Source of the DNA: Cyclospora cayetanensis
Taxonomy: Eukaryota > Apicomplexa > Conoidasida > Eucoccidiorida > Eimeriidae
Assembly (NCBI RefSeq): GCF_002999335.1
Contig: NW_020312147.1
Location: 614,302-678,301, forward strand
Length of the DNA: 64,000 nt
Reading direction: 5' to 3'
The notes below the pieces were generated by a model. It worked only from the letters and a program-made list of their open reading frames with translations, was not told the DNA's origin and made no database searches. Below, in pieces: positions 11,659-23,441 of this stretch. The position numbers and the translations under genes were made by a program. Position 1 is the first letter of the stretch. The number at the start of each line of letters is the position of its first letter.

Positions 11659-13002
11659 TCAGATCCTCGCGTCATATCCCTCTGCAATTATTTCACTCGC
11701 GCTGCGTTGCGGTGCCGCTGCCCGCTCGGCTGCAAAACCTTGCTGGATCACCTGCCCCTTCCACTCCTGCCAAGCTGTTGCTTTCGCTTCCTCCTGCAGC
11801 CCCGACGCCTGTGCACGTACAGCGAGAGCATCAGCACACCGCCAACATTTAAAACTGGGGAGCTCAGGCAGGCAGAAAAAGGCACTCCGATCCACGTTAA
11901 ATACACAGCTAAGGAAGCACAAAACAGTGCCCGGAACACATACATCGAAGCCCCATCACAGCACCGCCAATGCACTCCCTAAAAAAACATGGCCTTCTCC
12001 TTTCTCCCTCTTCCTTCCCCCCTCTTTCTCACCATAGGTTCGTCTGCTTGCTGTGCATCGATGACGCCCAAAAAGTCTGCATGCCTGCCCATCAGCTCCT
12101 CCCGAATCTCCACCTTCTCCCCATCTTCAGCGACTGGTCGGTACTCCGGAAGGCCCTTTTGCACGGAGGGCAGGCCGCCCCCCCCCTCCCCGACTGCCCC
12201 TCCCCCACCACCAACCCCACCCCCTCCAGCTCCCCCACTACTACCGGCGCCTGCGCCGCTCGCCAGACTTCCAGCAGCAGCGGCAGCGCCCCCGCCATCG
12301 AAAGCGCCGACTGTGCCGCCACTACCAGCAGCTGCGGCAGCAGACTGCTGCTGCTGCGGCTGCTGCTGCTGCTGCGAGGGAGCCGCCGATACGGGAGCAC
12401 ACGCGCGCCTCTCGCCGTCATCCGAATCGGAGTCGCTGCTGCTGGTGGTTGAACTCAAGGAGTCGCTGCTGCTGCTGCTGCTATCGCTGCTGTTATCGCT
12501 GCTATCCGAATCGTGTCCTCCCCGGCGAGCAGCAGCAGCGGCGCCGCAGCCAGCAGCAGCACCTCCAGAGTAGCCTCGCCGCCCATCGAGACGGCTCCCC
12601 GCACCGCCTGGGGGGGCCCCCTGGACTTCCCCCGTAGGGGGGCCCCCCAGGAGGCCCCTGCTGATGAGCAGCTCCCGGTTCGCCCTCGCCATGCTGTTGA
12701 CGTAGGCGAAGAGCCGCTTCTGCTTTTCGATAGACAGCAGCTCCGTGTCGAAGGAGAAGGTGCTATCCAGCATGTGGTCAGACGCCAAGATTCCCAAATC
12801 ATCCTGAATAAGCTCCAAGGCTGCTCGCCGCTGCTCCGGAGAGAGCATCGCCATGTGGACCTCCAGCGTTCTCCTCTGACTGCTGCTCAGCGGCTTGTCG
12901 TTCACGCCAATGCGTGGAACGGGAGGGGGAGGCAGCACCACTCCGTCGGCTGGAGGCTCGAAGGTTTGCACGCTTTCCAGACCCCCTCCGTAGGCGGCGC
13001 CA
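11659..13002 (-). CDS. NET (extra-terminal) domain protein, 5' end missing
   Basis: The main exon (about 13002-12033) encodes a NET domain roughly 28-100 residues in: LSSSQRRTLEVHMAMLSPEQ, then an FSFDTELLS block and RLFAYVNSM. This matches the ET domain of BET bromodomain proteins, which binds chromatin regulators. After it come Gly/Ala/Ser-rich and Gln-rich stretches with an acidic Ser/Asp cluster. The end is spliced: donor ATG|GTGAGA at 12033/12032 and acceptor GCACAG|GCG at 11809/11808 are both phase 0 and give a 49-residue tail (GLQEEAKATAWQEWKGQVIQ...) ending in TGA at 11659. No in-frame ATG precedes the NET domain. An acceptor (CCCCCTAG|T) lies immediately next to the poly-C tract, so upstream exons, perhaps with a bromodomain, are absent from this assembly. 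NET identity fairly sure; BET membership is inferred. Confidence 0.7.
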
Positions 13003-13010
13003 CTAGGGGG

Positions 13011-13036
13011 CCCCCCCCCCCCCCCCCCCCCCCCCC
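13011..13036 (+). repeat. 26-base poly-C tract
   Basis: An uninterrupted run of 26 C, preceded by five G. It sits between the 5'-truncated NET gene (minus strand) and the 5'-truncated HID1 gene (plus strand), so it may mark an assembly gap that was closed wrongly rather than a genuine spacer. Confidence 0.95.
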
Positions 13037-13149
13037 GTAAATGTGTCGTTTCTTGCGCGAATCAGTACCGCTGTCTCTATGACCTCGCCGTTCTATCTGG
13101 CCTTGATTCCTCGCATTCTTCACTCTCTCTCTCTCTGTCATCGCTGCAG

Positions 13150-16100
13150 TCCTTTTGGATTTCGCTCTTTCTGGGGTTGGCAACAGTTCCAGCGCATGAT
13201 CTCCTCCAGCCCTCCCGAGTGGAATCGCTGCTGCATGCGCGTCCGCAGAATCTCGAGCTGCTTGTTCGCAAGGTATACGACTTAGAATCAGGCTCCGAAG
13301 AGGCTTCAGCAGCTTCCCTTCCTCCATAAAGACTTCCTCTGAAGGCGCTCTTCAGTGCCTCGCGGGGCGGTACAACGAGCCGACCTAACGGCTTTCCTGC
13401 GGATGCCTTTTTGTTTTGCAGCTTATCCAATACCTCCAAATGCTTTGTCGTATTGGCAGTCGGACTCATCTGACACATCCCGAAGAAGACTCTCTCCTGA
13501 GCTGCATTTCTCTCTTCTCCCGCATCCTCTCGATCTGCATCGTGGAGCCGTCTGTCGGTACGCAGCTACTCGTGTACAGCCGTAGCCTTTTGCATGTTTT
13601 TGGCCTCGCTGGAGCGCGAGATCCTCGAAAAATTCATGAAACTGAACTTGGAAAGCAGGAAAAGCAAAATTGTTCATGGCGTGTCGCGAGAGAGCTGCCT
13701 CTACCGTAGCCATCAGGTCTCTTAGAGCTTTAGCTCTTAAGAGGAGAGGAGGAGGGCAGAAAGGGGTGACGCGCAGAGAAGCGCCGGCCGCTTTCGAGCC
13801 AAGAAATTCTTGCGCTCAGACATTTTACGCTGTGCAATGCAGAGGCAGCTTTGTTCTGGAGGCCTATTCCTCAGACAGCTTTTGCAGAAGAGCTGCAGCG
13901 GCTGCAGATACAGCGGCAGCCTTACGAGCTACAGGATGCGCAGCAACAGGATAAGCAGCAACAGGATGCAGAAGAGCCGCAAGAGCATCTGCAAGAGCAG
14001 CCGCAAGAGCAAGATTCAGAGCAGCAAGGAGAAGAGCAGCACCGGCAGCAACAGCAACAAGACTCTCCAAAGGCAGACAAGGAATCTCAAAGCCCTACAC
14101 CTTTTGAAGGCGCAACACGGTGTACAACTCTGGCGAATGAGGTGTGGCAGAAGGGATTTTTGCACTTCTCAAGGCACTTGCGCAGCGTTCGGTTAGCTAC
14201 TTCTTTTGGGATATGGGCATTGACGACTCTTCTTACTTCCGTAATATTTTCCCAAGGGCTTGAGGGAGTATTGCGACTTGAACCTATGTGTGTGTATGTA
14301 GGAGTGTATGTATGTGTGTGTGTATGTAGGAGTGTATGTGTGTGTGTATGTAGGAGTGTATGTATGTGTGTGTGTATGTAGGAGTGTATGTAGAGTGTAT
14401 GGATGTGTGGGTGTGCGTGTATGATGTATGGGCATGTGCATGGATATGTGTGTGGGTGTGGGTGTGCGTGTATGGATTTATTTATAGATGTGTATATGTG
14501 TATATATATATGTGTATATATATATATGTATGTACGCGTGTGTCTGTGTGATTTAGCTCATGAATACTCTGGCTCGATTATTGTTTTTGAACGGCTTCTC
14601 TGTGAACGCCCCTCGTGCGTTTTTGGCAGAAGGCGAGGTGAGTAAGAGGCTTCAGAATTCGCTGCATGTGTTCTGAATTTGGGGCTTTCGTGGATGGCTG
14701 TAGGCTGCCGTTTGGGGGGAGAAAGGAGGCTGTTTGTGTCTGGTAGGTTGAATTTTCTGTGCGCGGTTGTTGCTTGCACCTTCTCCGGCTTCGGGGGTAG
14801 GCCTGGGGTGTTTCCTGTCTTCTCCACAGGAATATTTCTGGTGCCTTTTTTCTGTCTGTCGCTTCGATATTAGGAGCCGACAACGCACATTGTGGACAGC
14901 CGTTTTCTCTGGTGTGGGGGCATTGGCTCGGAGCCAGCCTCACCCTGTCCTACCTTGAGTTGCATGTTCACGAACAGGACGCAAATTCTCAGGTGTCTGC
15001 TTCTCTGTTTTTCTGGATCGTTATCCAAGGTACCCGCGTGCTTCGTGCGTGCTTGCTAGAGTCTCGGGAAAGGAAGGCGCAGACCCTCTTTGCGCCAGGA
15101 GTATGCGGCGCAGCCTTGCCTATGCACTTGCTAATTCGCTCTGCCTCAAGCGGCAAGGGGAACTGGGGCCTTTTAGCGAGGTGCTGCGTGTGTGCAGACA
15201 ATAGATGATTACCTGCGCCAAGAGCCGTCGTGGCTGGCTGTGTTTACCGCGGGCCATGCGCCTTACACCGCGAACCTCTTCTGCTCCCTCCTAAGCTCTG
15301 TTGTCACTTACGATCCTGTTGGATATGTACGATTCGGGTTGGAGGAGGGAGGGAAGAAGGGGAGGGAGGGAGGGAAGAAGGGGAGGGAGGGAGGGAGAGG
15401 GGCATGTTTTGTCTGCCTGAGGCTGAGCGGCGTGCCTGCGCTCCCTCTGCCCGTCAGAACAAGCTACACTCACGCATACACCGACCTGGTGTCGTGGTGT
15501 GAGACTCAGGGTTTGCCTTTGGGAAATCTCTTCAGCAAGTCGGAACCAGAAGAATTCGTGAGTGCGGCTCTCGAGTTGCTTCTTGTGCTACTGGATTACA
15601 ATCCGTCCGTCTTCTCGGAGGCGTCTGCAGCAGGTCAGCTGCTCTCTAGAAGACTCGTATCTCTACATGGATGTATATATGTGTAGATATAGATACAGAT
15701 GCATGTGTGTGGGGAGGCTGAACGTCTTGGCTCTTCGTCCTATGGACGAGCATCGGGAGAAAGGAACGCCTTTCGCGCATAAAGATAGAAAGCATCGGCT
15801 CTACAGCCTTTGCCGGCGTGTTTCAGGGAAAGGGTTGGTAGCCAGGATGTGCGATGCTTTTCTGTACTCCTGCAAGCGATGTATATTGTATGTTGGTGAT
15901 TGAGCGACCCCACTGCAGCGGCTTTTCCCCAAAATTGTGCATTCTATCTATTCTATCTGAAAGAACGTGTAGGGGGGGGAGGGAGGCATTGATCTCAAGT
16001 TCAGCTCATTCGCTTTGTCGCTCTTTCCCCCCTTAATAGGGCCTCTCTCTTGGCTATTTTGATGTTTGCATCCTACGTGCCTGGGGCATGCGGAGGCGTG

Positions 16101-19100
16101 CCTCCTCCGCATATTTCTCAAAGGCCGTCTGCTTGCTTCCTCCGTCTTGAAACCGTTGGTCAAAAGTTTTCCTACCCCATGCTTTCTCTCGTGTGTGCCT
16201 GCCTGTCTGCGCGCACTCCTCCCTCACCCCTCAGGAGATCCTCCAGAAGTGTCCGCCCCAGCCCCGTACGTCGTTCTGCATGCACCTCGCTATACGGCTA
16301 TCTAAATTCCATTCCTAGGCGTGTATAAACATGCACACATACAGAGATAGATAGCTGCCCGTGTAGGGGAGCTCGCTCTGGCCTCTCCCGCGTCGCTGCC
16401 TCCTGACACTGCTGCAAAACAAACGCCCTCCTACCCCGACAATCGTGTTCACCTGGAGACTGCTGCACACTTTTCCGACTGCTGCCCATGTGGGATTTTT
16501 GCCTGCCTTTTGTCCTGCTTAGCCGCTATTTATCCCCCTATTTGCACATGCACGCCGCTGTGGTAATTGGTGCTCCCCTGGTGGCCCTTGCAGCTGCAGC
16601 AACGTCTTTAGACGGGTTCTCTCTGGACTGCGAGACGAATCCGAATTCGCGCTTATTGCTGAGGGCATGCTGCGCCTCCTGAAGACATGTGTAGACGAAA
16701 AGAGAACGCGATTGCCGCAAAGCAGAAAAGCTGTGGGTGCCAAGCTGCTGCTTCTGTCTGCTGCTTCTGCTTCTGCTGCTGTCTCTAATATTAGTGTGTT
16801 CATTGTGTGAGAGAGCTCGCCTCGTTGAGGCACACTGTCTAGCGGAGAGGCTTCTCGATGCGCAGTGGTGCGTAGAGGTTCATCGGTGCGTTCTTGTTGA
16901 TTCAGTTATGCTTCTCTCGTCAACTGCATGCATGTGTATATCCACATGTCTGCCAGTCCGGGAATCGGTGTTTGCGCAGTGCACTTCCCACGATGATGCG
17001 ATATTTGTATCATATGATGATGCGTTCTTTCCGATTCAGTCCAGGCTTGTGTGGAATGCGGCGGGGTAGAGCGCCCCCCCCTCCTGTTATGCGATCCAGT
17101 ATAGATGCATTTGCACCAAAAGACTGCCAGCATGCATCCACACTACAGAGGATTGTGGCTACTACTGCTCTGTCTCTGTGTGCATGTGCATGTGAGCTGG
17201 CTGCTTTCATCGCGCGTGAAGCCATAAAAAACGCCTTCCATCGCTCCTGCTGCGTCTCCTTGGGGTGGTGTACAGACTCTCTGTTTTCCCGACGATGTTA
17301 TACATAAATATATAAATATATATACATTTTCTTTGTGCATGTATGTATGCGTGTGTGTATGTATGTGTAGGTGTGTGTGTGTGTATGTGCATGTGTTTGC
17401 ATATGCATGTGTGTATGTGTATATATGTGTATGTATGTGCATGTGTATATGTCCTGTGATCCTTCCAAATCGCAGATTCCATTCTATCAAGAGCTCCTCA
17501 TCCTCTTTTGGCACCTCCTTACCACAAACAACGTAAGCGCTTCCTGATGCGTCTATGTCTATCCGTCCCTATGGGGCGTTGCCTGGCTGTTTGTTTTGCC
17601 GAGCGAACTCGTTCTCCCGTCTTGCACACAGATCGCAGCATGTTGCATATTCGGTCTAGGGCATGTGCTTTGCGGCTCAGGAGTTTCTGCGGTATTTGTG
17701 CTCCAAAACGGATACGAATGCGTTGTTGACGCCTCTTTTATTTTTGCTGCAAGACAGCAGTGCCTCAGTGAACAAGCAACAGAGCACCAAGACGCCTGGC
17801 AGCTGCCGTGTCGGCCTCTTGCACACCTGTTCTTTCATATTATTACACCTCTCCTGCGGTGAGTAAGGACCAGCTACCAGCGGTGTGCAGCCGCTGCACG
17901 CAGTGTATGCCGAAGATGACAGCTTCGCGCGTGCCTGCATGTATATATATATATACATTTATCGCGTCGGGGATGTGCTGTGGGTGCTCCTTTTGCACGT
18001 AATGTCTTGCTTGGCCTTCTTCCCAAGTTAAATATATATGAATATCTATGTATAGGGAATGTGGGCTATCCGTTTGTTGCCGTTCTTCAATCTCGCAGAG
18101 AGAGACTTCGCCGTTCGCCTAAACATGCCGTTCAAAGAGCAGTTTCCCTTGGATCTGCCCCTCTTCCAAGGCTCCTACGCGGACCTCCTTTGCCTCGTCG
18201 TGCATCGCGTAGTCATGGACGCAATTGCTGTGAGAGAAAGCGGGAGAGAGGGAGAGACAGAGAGCGCTTACTCCTAGGGCTGCAGCTCCACATTGTGGGC
18301 TTCCAATGAATGGTTTGAGTCGTTCAAGTGTCTAGAGACTCGAAGAAAAAGGAGGGTCTTGATAGAAGCCTAGTAACTTCTCGAGTCCGTTGTACTGCTG
18401 TTTGCTCGCACAGGGGCCTGGCCATACCCCGGCACTGATCAATAGCTTACTGACAGCGCTCTGCAACATATCGCCATTCGTGAAGACGTTTGGCTGGGAA
18501 AGCTGTGTGAAGCTGCTGCACCTCCTAGAACGCCTTAGCAAGCCCTCTTGGCTATTTAAGGCTCCCTTTCATTGCCAGGATGTCCTCTTCCTCGTCGACA
18601 CCTTTAACAACCTCCTCCAGTATCAGTACGAGGTCAGATGCTTAGGTTATGGTCAACACAGGATTCACTTGAAGTCTGCTGCGCGATTTTTTAGAGTGCC
18701 TTCGCGCCAGCGCTGAAGCTCTGTGGGCCTCGATATATCGACTTCGCATGCGTCTTTCCTTAGCTCGTAGTTACCAGGGCTTCCCCGTGTAAACCGGCTA
18801 ACACAACGATCTGCATAGACTTAGACATGCATATACATATTTATACATTATCGACAATGTGTCTGGGGGGCCTTCTCTGTGCGTCGCTTAGGGCAACCAG
18901 CGCTTGGTCTATTCGATTTTGCGCCGCAAAGAGATCTTTCTGGATCTGGAAGCTCTCACTCTAGACGCCTCTCCCCATCTGAAGGGCACCCCCTCAGGAG
19001 GCCCCTCAGGAGCTCACACCCCGAGGACAGACCTAGGAGCAGCCTCTAATGGCGTAAGCGGCACGAACAGCCGCTGCAGCAGCTCGCAGCAGCAGCAACA

Positions 19101-19895
19101 ATCGCAGGACGGGGAGGGAGCCTCCCAGGATTGGGTACCTTCTCAGGAATGGCTAGAGGAGTGGAAAGCGAAGAGCAGGGGCCCTCTGCGCACACCCATT
19201 CGGCTGATTCAGCATTTGCTGCCTCTGGTAAGCCTAAGTCTGTACACGTTTCCGTGTATATGCCTAGCGTTTCGAAGTGTCTTTGCTAGATGGCCTTCAT
19301 ATGTACAGCCTGTTGTTGTACCCGAGAAGCGAGATGCTGCCTAATTCAGGATATACTCAGGAGCCGCTACGCTTTAGCCTTGCGGGGACACAAACGCAAC
19401 CACGGGCGGCACATGGACTAGCGTTGGCTGGCCCTTATAGCTCCCTGTTCATTTGTGCTCTCCCGCCGGTGCTGTCTTTTTTTGTATTATCTGCTCTTTC
19501 TTTCTCAGAATGTGTATCCTCTTTCGTATGCCTTCTTTAATCCTTGCCATTTGGCCTTGCTTTGCGACCTTACCATCCAGAAACCTGAGGCTAATTTTCT
19601 TGATGGTGCGTATTCCGATCTCCTTTCTGTGCCGTGCTCGTGTTTACAGGTGGAGGCAGAGTGCACCGAGAAGGGTTTAATTGATCAGTCTCAGATTCTC
19701 GAGTTCTTGCAGAAAACCACAATGGTTGGCCTGCTGCCTGTGCCTCACCCCATAGTCATCAGAAATTACTATCCCAACGCGTATACAGACCTTTGGTTCA
19801 GCTCCTACATGTGGGGGGTCCTCGTGAGCCGCTCCCCAGCGCTTGCCGCCATAGATGCACACAAAATCAAATTTCTGGTGGTTAGCACCAACTAA
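13150..19895 (+). CDS. HID1: HID1 family protein (trans-Golgi / secretory granule sorting), first exon missing
   Basis: Fourteen phase-consistent exons: 13150-13272, 13422-13557, 13843-~14240, 14557-14637, 15198-15337, 15458-15633, 16235-16265, 16600-16732, 17476-17532, 17681-17858, 18099-18229, 18414-18632, 18892-19227 and 19650-19895 (TAA). They give about 794 residues, close to animal HID1. Family landmarks in order: VVTYDPVGY, FYQELLILFW, RDFAVRLNMPF, FQGSYADLL, FNNLLQYQYE, LVYSILRRKEIF, and the end VGLLPVPHP with SSYMWGV. HID1 proteins are peripheral Golgi proteins needed for dense-core vesicle formation; in a coccidian this suggests a role in microneme, rhoptry or dense-granule traffic (inference). 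The third exon carries a long Gln/Glu-rich insertion after FWRPIP. The N-terminal ~30 residues, normally with a myristoylation site, are not found upstream. The end of exon 3 is the least certain junction. Confidence 0.88.
14285..14545 (+). repeat. TG-rich satellite in a HID1 intron
   Basis: Imperfect tandem repeats of TATGTAGGAGTGTATG alternating with (TG)n and (TATA)n. It lies in the intron before the exon at 14557. The frames read through it (poly Cys/Val or poly His/Thr) are repeat artefacts. Confidence 0.9.
15340..15397 (+). repeat. GGGA/AAGG-rich intronic tract
   Basis: Direct repeats of GGGAGGGAGGGAAGAAGG immediately downstream of the HID1 donor at 15338. This purine-only strand may be why the donor (GTTGGA) looks weak. 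Confidence 0.85.
17330..17452 (+). repeat. TG/TATG microsatellite in a HID1 intron
   Basis: A run of TGTATG and (TG)n units ending about 25 bases before the acceptor of the HID1 exon at 17476. No coding signal inside. Confidence 0.9.
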
Positions 19896-22142
19896 ATAAA
19901 CGAAAACTTGAGCGATCTCCGAGTCGAGACCTATCCATCCGCACCCGGAGAGAAACATGAGGGTTTTCAATAGTTTCTGGGTATAGTGCTATCTGGCTAG
20001 CCCCTGTGTACGTACTACGCAGGCCGAATGTACGTATCTTTCTCTTTATCAACATTACATGGTACACCAGTATTGTGGCCTTGTTCGTGTTCAACGACGT
20101 ACAGCATGCATATAAGTTTTACGCTATTTGTTCATATTTCACATACATGTTTGTTTAGAGGCCTAGACGCACTTTTACCATGAATGGGCATGTAAAGAGG
20201 CATGTAAGGAGCAACATATGCAAGCACAGATGTGTAATCGAAAGTGTAGGGAAACGGAACAGTTTGATGGGCCAGCTCCGCCATACAGGTTCCCATGTCT
20301 ATATATGTGTGGAGTGTACAGCCACCGTTACGCCTACATAGCATGTAGTGCGATAACTTAGGGCGCACCAACACGCGCAGAGAGTAGATCTACACGGCGA
20401 ACTTCATTGATGTAGCCAAACTTATCCAGCATTGACATGAAGCGTGGCTCTAGACGAATGACTGACCATGTTAGGGGACAGCGCTACAGAGAAAGTTCAT
20501 TTTGACGAGCTTTTTACCCGTGCTCGAGTGCCACTAGTCCTGTAGGAATATGCAGGGGCACCGTGCTTACGGAGTGCATATACAATCGGTAATAAAACTA
20601 ACGCATTTAACCTCAATAAATCCCTAGAATCCACAGAAATATTTACTCCTCCCCCCACTACCATCTGATTAGCAGGCATGGAGTGCTGGATGGAATGCAG
20701 GAAGGTAGAGAGAGCTTGCGCGTCTAGGCAGGACTACATGAGTATTGCGTCAAGCCAGCTCTTCCTACCCTGAGACAGCTCTGCATATGGTGAATATTTG
20801 ACAAGAGGGCCACAACTGCGTGCATGCTTCGATCGTTATTTTTCGGTATGTATAACAGCGCTATCTTTCCACTTTATGGACATACGGCATGTACCTCTAC
20901 GGTAAGTAGCCGTGAGGTCAGTGGAGTGCCCTGTAGCTTTGTCGATTCGTACTACTGCTGGGCCTCATGCCTTTGGGGAATGCCTCTCTTTTAGAAGATC
21001 GCGCACCCACTCTACGCATTGACGGGCTTTTTGGCAGCAGTTTCCTGTAGGTAGCTTTGCGGATGAGGGTAAGATGCACTGCATTAGCAACATGCTGATG
21101 ACTTTTGCATGGAGTACACAAGCAGCCCTGGCCCACGAGTTCGTTGATTTCCTTGAGCCGTCACACCGTATTCGTGTAGAGGCTTTGGCCTATGGTGAGA
21201 ATACGAAACTTGGCATGATGCTCTAAATCACACCCTGGACTTCTTTGTAGCCTGCTCTGGCGGAAAAGCTCCGTTCAAGGCCGAAAAAAAAGGCGCCTGT
21301 GCTTGGGCATGCAGCTGTAGCGGTTGCATGACTTGGTGCTACCAGTGCGAAACCGATGCGGCGTAGCTTCAAGTCAGCGTCTGGGTCCACCATAAGTCAG
21401 TGAGCTTCCTACAGTGTTGTATAGCTATATAAAACTCAACCTCACGCGTTTAAAGAAAGAGATCCATTATGACGGGGCCGCTGAGTGGTGCAGTTCAAGT
21501 ACAATAAATATATGCATGCAGACATAGGCGGGGCAACAAAAAGAAGGAAATGTACAGTGGTTCGTGTTTGTTGGCATTTTCCGAGCAGTGTTCTGTGGTT
21601 GTTTGCGAGAGGTGCCGATACACGGACAAATGCAACGTGTTCGCTGACTCCCGGGTAAAGTGCACAACTAGAACTTAGATCATTTTTATTTACGAATGGA
21701 TCTCTCAAAATATGAGAATATATGGGGAGAGCGAACGCCAGTTGGGGTGAGCGATTCACAGTGATTGACCACTGGTATGGACACGCCGCAACGCTACCTC
21801 AGCTAGCAGTGGGGATGTACGTTGCTCCATGTAACTTTTGCTAGGGAAATGATGCGAATTCTGCTTTCAGAGTTGAAGCTGCACAACAGTGGCTCAGACT
21901 GTTTCGCTCATATCATTAGGGTCACCGCTGTCATGCCCTTCACATGCTGGCCCCCATGCATACAGCTGCACAACACTTGTGACTACTCCGTGCCGTAAGG
22001 CTTCCCTTTCCGTCCGTCTTCTAATATAAGAACAGGGGTTTTCTCGTACTATATTCTCGTTTTCTCCATTGAATACACATCTCCGCTGCACGCGCAACAG
22101 AGCAGGCACTCATCACCACAGCGTCATCTCTTTCGCATCTCT
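19896..22142. other. Intergenic region without a recognised gene
   Basis: About 2.2 kb between the HID1 stop and the next plus-strand gene. Composition is more AT-rich than in the flanking genes. Only short, motif-free reading frames are seen. The right end should hold the promoter of the gene starting at 22143. Confidence 0.5.
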
Positions 22143-23441
22143 ATGATGTCATCTTCTGCTCAATCAGAGATTCCTAACGGCATCCGGCAGCTAAATGGTA
22201 GCCCGGATGAATCACCGGATGCTCTAGTCCCCGCATGCGCAGTCGCCTCCTCATTGCCCCGGGCCCCTCCCACAGCAGGCGGTGCAGTGCCTGCAATGCA
22301 GCTCATTCCACCACCAACCTCAACAAATAGCACTAAGGTGTTTCCAACGGCTGCATATCAAGATGAAGATGAGGACTGCCTCTTGAGGCTTCCCCCCGTC
22401 AGACCTGCGGGGGAACCGGACTACGCTGAGCTTTCTTTTGCAATGAGGAAGGCGTGGGAATCACCTTTGGTGCAGCAACATCTGGAGCACAGCATGCACA
22501 GAGACGAGCTTCTCCACGTATGGAATGAGAAGAAGTCGCATAGCCCAGGAGGCAATTATTTTTTTTGGCGACACTCTCCAAGGGGGCACCACGCGTCTTC
22601 CTCTCAGGGCCACAGTGCACCCCCATGGACCACCACCACTGCTAAAGATGAGGGCTCAGCAAGTATAATAAAACCTTTTGGGAAAGAGAAAGATCTCAGC
22701 AAGGCTACAAATCCAAAGAACTTACCTGGTCATTGGAGCCAATCACTGGAGCAGTGCTTTCTGGAGTTTCAAGCGATCGGGGCAGAATTGCTGACGACTC
22801 AGGTTATTTTACAGGAGAAAGCAGATTCATACCTAGTGGGTTCGGGGGACCCTTTAGTTGTACAGAGGGCTGGAGAAATGCTCCTGCATCACGTGAAAGA
22901 CGCAGAGAGCATCAGAGATAGCTTACGGGCGATATACTTACGGTGGGAAGGAAAGGGTGACAAATTGCTATTTTGCAACAATGAAATGATGAACGCCATG
23001 TACTTCGTAAGCCTAAAGCGACTGGTCAAGGCCGCAGTGTATGCCCATCGAGAAATGAGTGCCTTTGCAAATTTTGCTATTTGCTCGGCTTTGAATGAAA
23101 AAAGAGAGGCAAAATCAGCATTAGCAGAAGGGGCGGAAAGCAGGGCGCACAGGGCCAATGTCCTTAATAAAGTGGCACAAGAGGATCTCATACCCTTCGA
23201 GGTGTATCTGGTGTTTGCACCCCCTGTCGTACCCCTGCTACTTCGTGGGCGGTCGCTCTCAGGCCCCAGGAGACGGCCTCCCCCCAGCGAACGCTTCACG
23301 CAAGGCATCACATATACAGCCGTAACGGCACCTGCCTCTCCATGTCAGAGAGAGAGGGAAGCAAGAAAGCGGGAGGACCTCGAGGGAGACGTGCAAACCC
23401 ACATCAGCTTATACGAAGGAGGGCGATGGGGGAACGTGTGA
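22143..23441 (+). CDS. Conserved-looking hypothetical protein, single exon, 432 residues
   Basis: Continuous frame from ATG at 22143 (a second ATG follows at once) to TGA at 23441. The first ~100 residues are Pro/Ser/Ala-rich and probably disordered. A central part (about 185-345), starting near LPGHWSQSLEQCFLEFQAIG, is predominantly amphipathic and helical, with regularly spaced Leu/Val and several aromatic residues. The last ~60 residues are Arg-rich. There is no signal peptide, no membrane segment and no long Gln/Ala run, unusual among its neighbours. I do not recognise the family. Steady codon use and length support a real gene; whether further exons exist on either side cannot be settled here. 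Confidence 0.65.
   Translation: MMSSSAQSEIPNGIRQLNGSPDESPDALVPACAVASSLPRAPPTAGGAVPAMQLIPPPTSTNSTKVFPTAAYQDEDEDCLLRLPPVRPAGEPDYAELSFAMRKAWESPLVQQHLEHSMHRDELLHVWNEKKSHSPGGNYFFWRHSPRGHHASSSQGHSAPPWTTTTAKDEGSASIIKPFGKEKDLSKATNPKNLPGHWSQSLEQCFLEFQAIGAELLTTQVILQEKADSYLVGSGDPLVVQRAGEMLLHHVKDAESIRDSLRAIYLRWEGKGDKLLFCNNEMMNAMYFVSLKRLVKAAVYAHREMSAFANFAICSALNEKREAKSALAEGAESRAHRANVLNKVAQEDLIPFEVYLVFAPPVVPLLLRGRSLSGPRRRPPPSERFTQGITYTAVTAPASPCQREREARKREDLEGDVQTHISLYEGGRWGNV

Noticed and set aside
11201..12037. 278-residue plus-strand frame
   Set aside because: Low-complexity Ser/Pro composition, crosses AT-rich non-coding DNA and overlaps the better supported final exon of the NET gene on the other strand.
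13077..13478. Minus-strand frames upstream of the NET exon as extra NET or bromodomain exons
   Set aside because: This stretch is coding for HID1 on the plus strand, and no bromodomain motif or phase-compatible donor was found.
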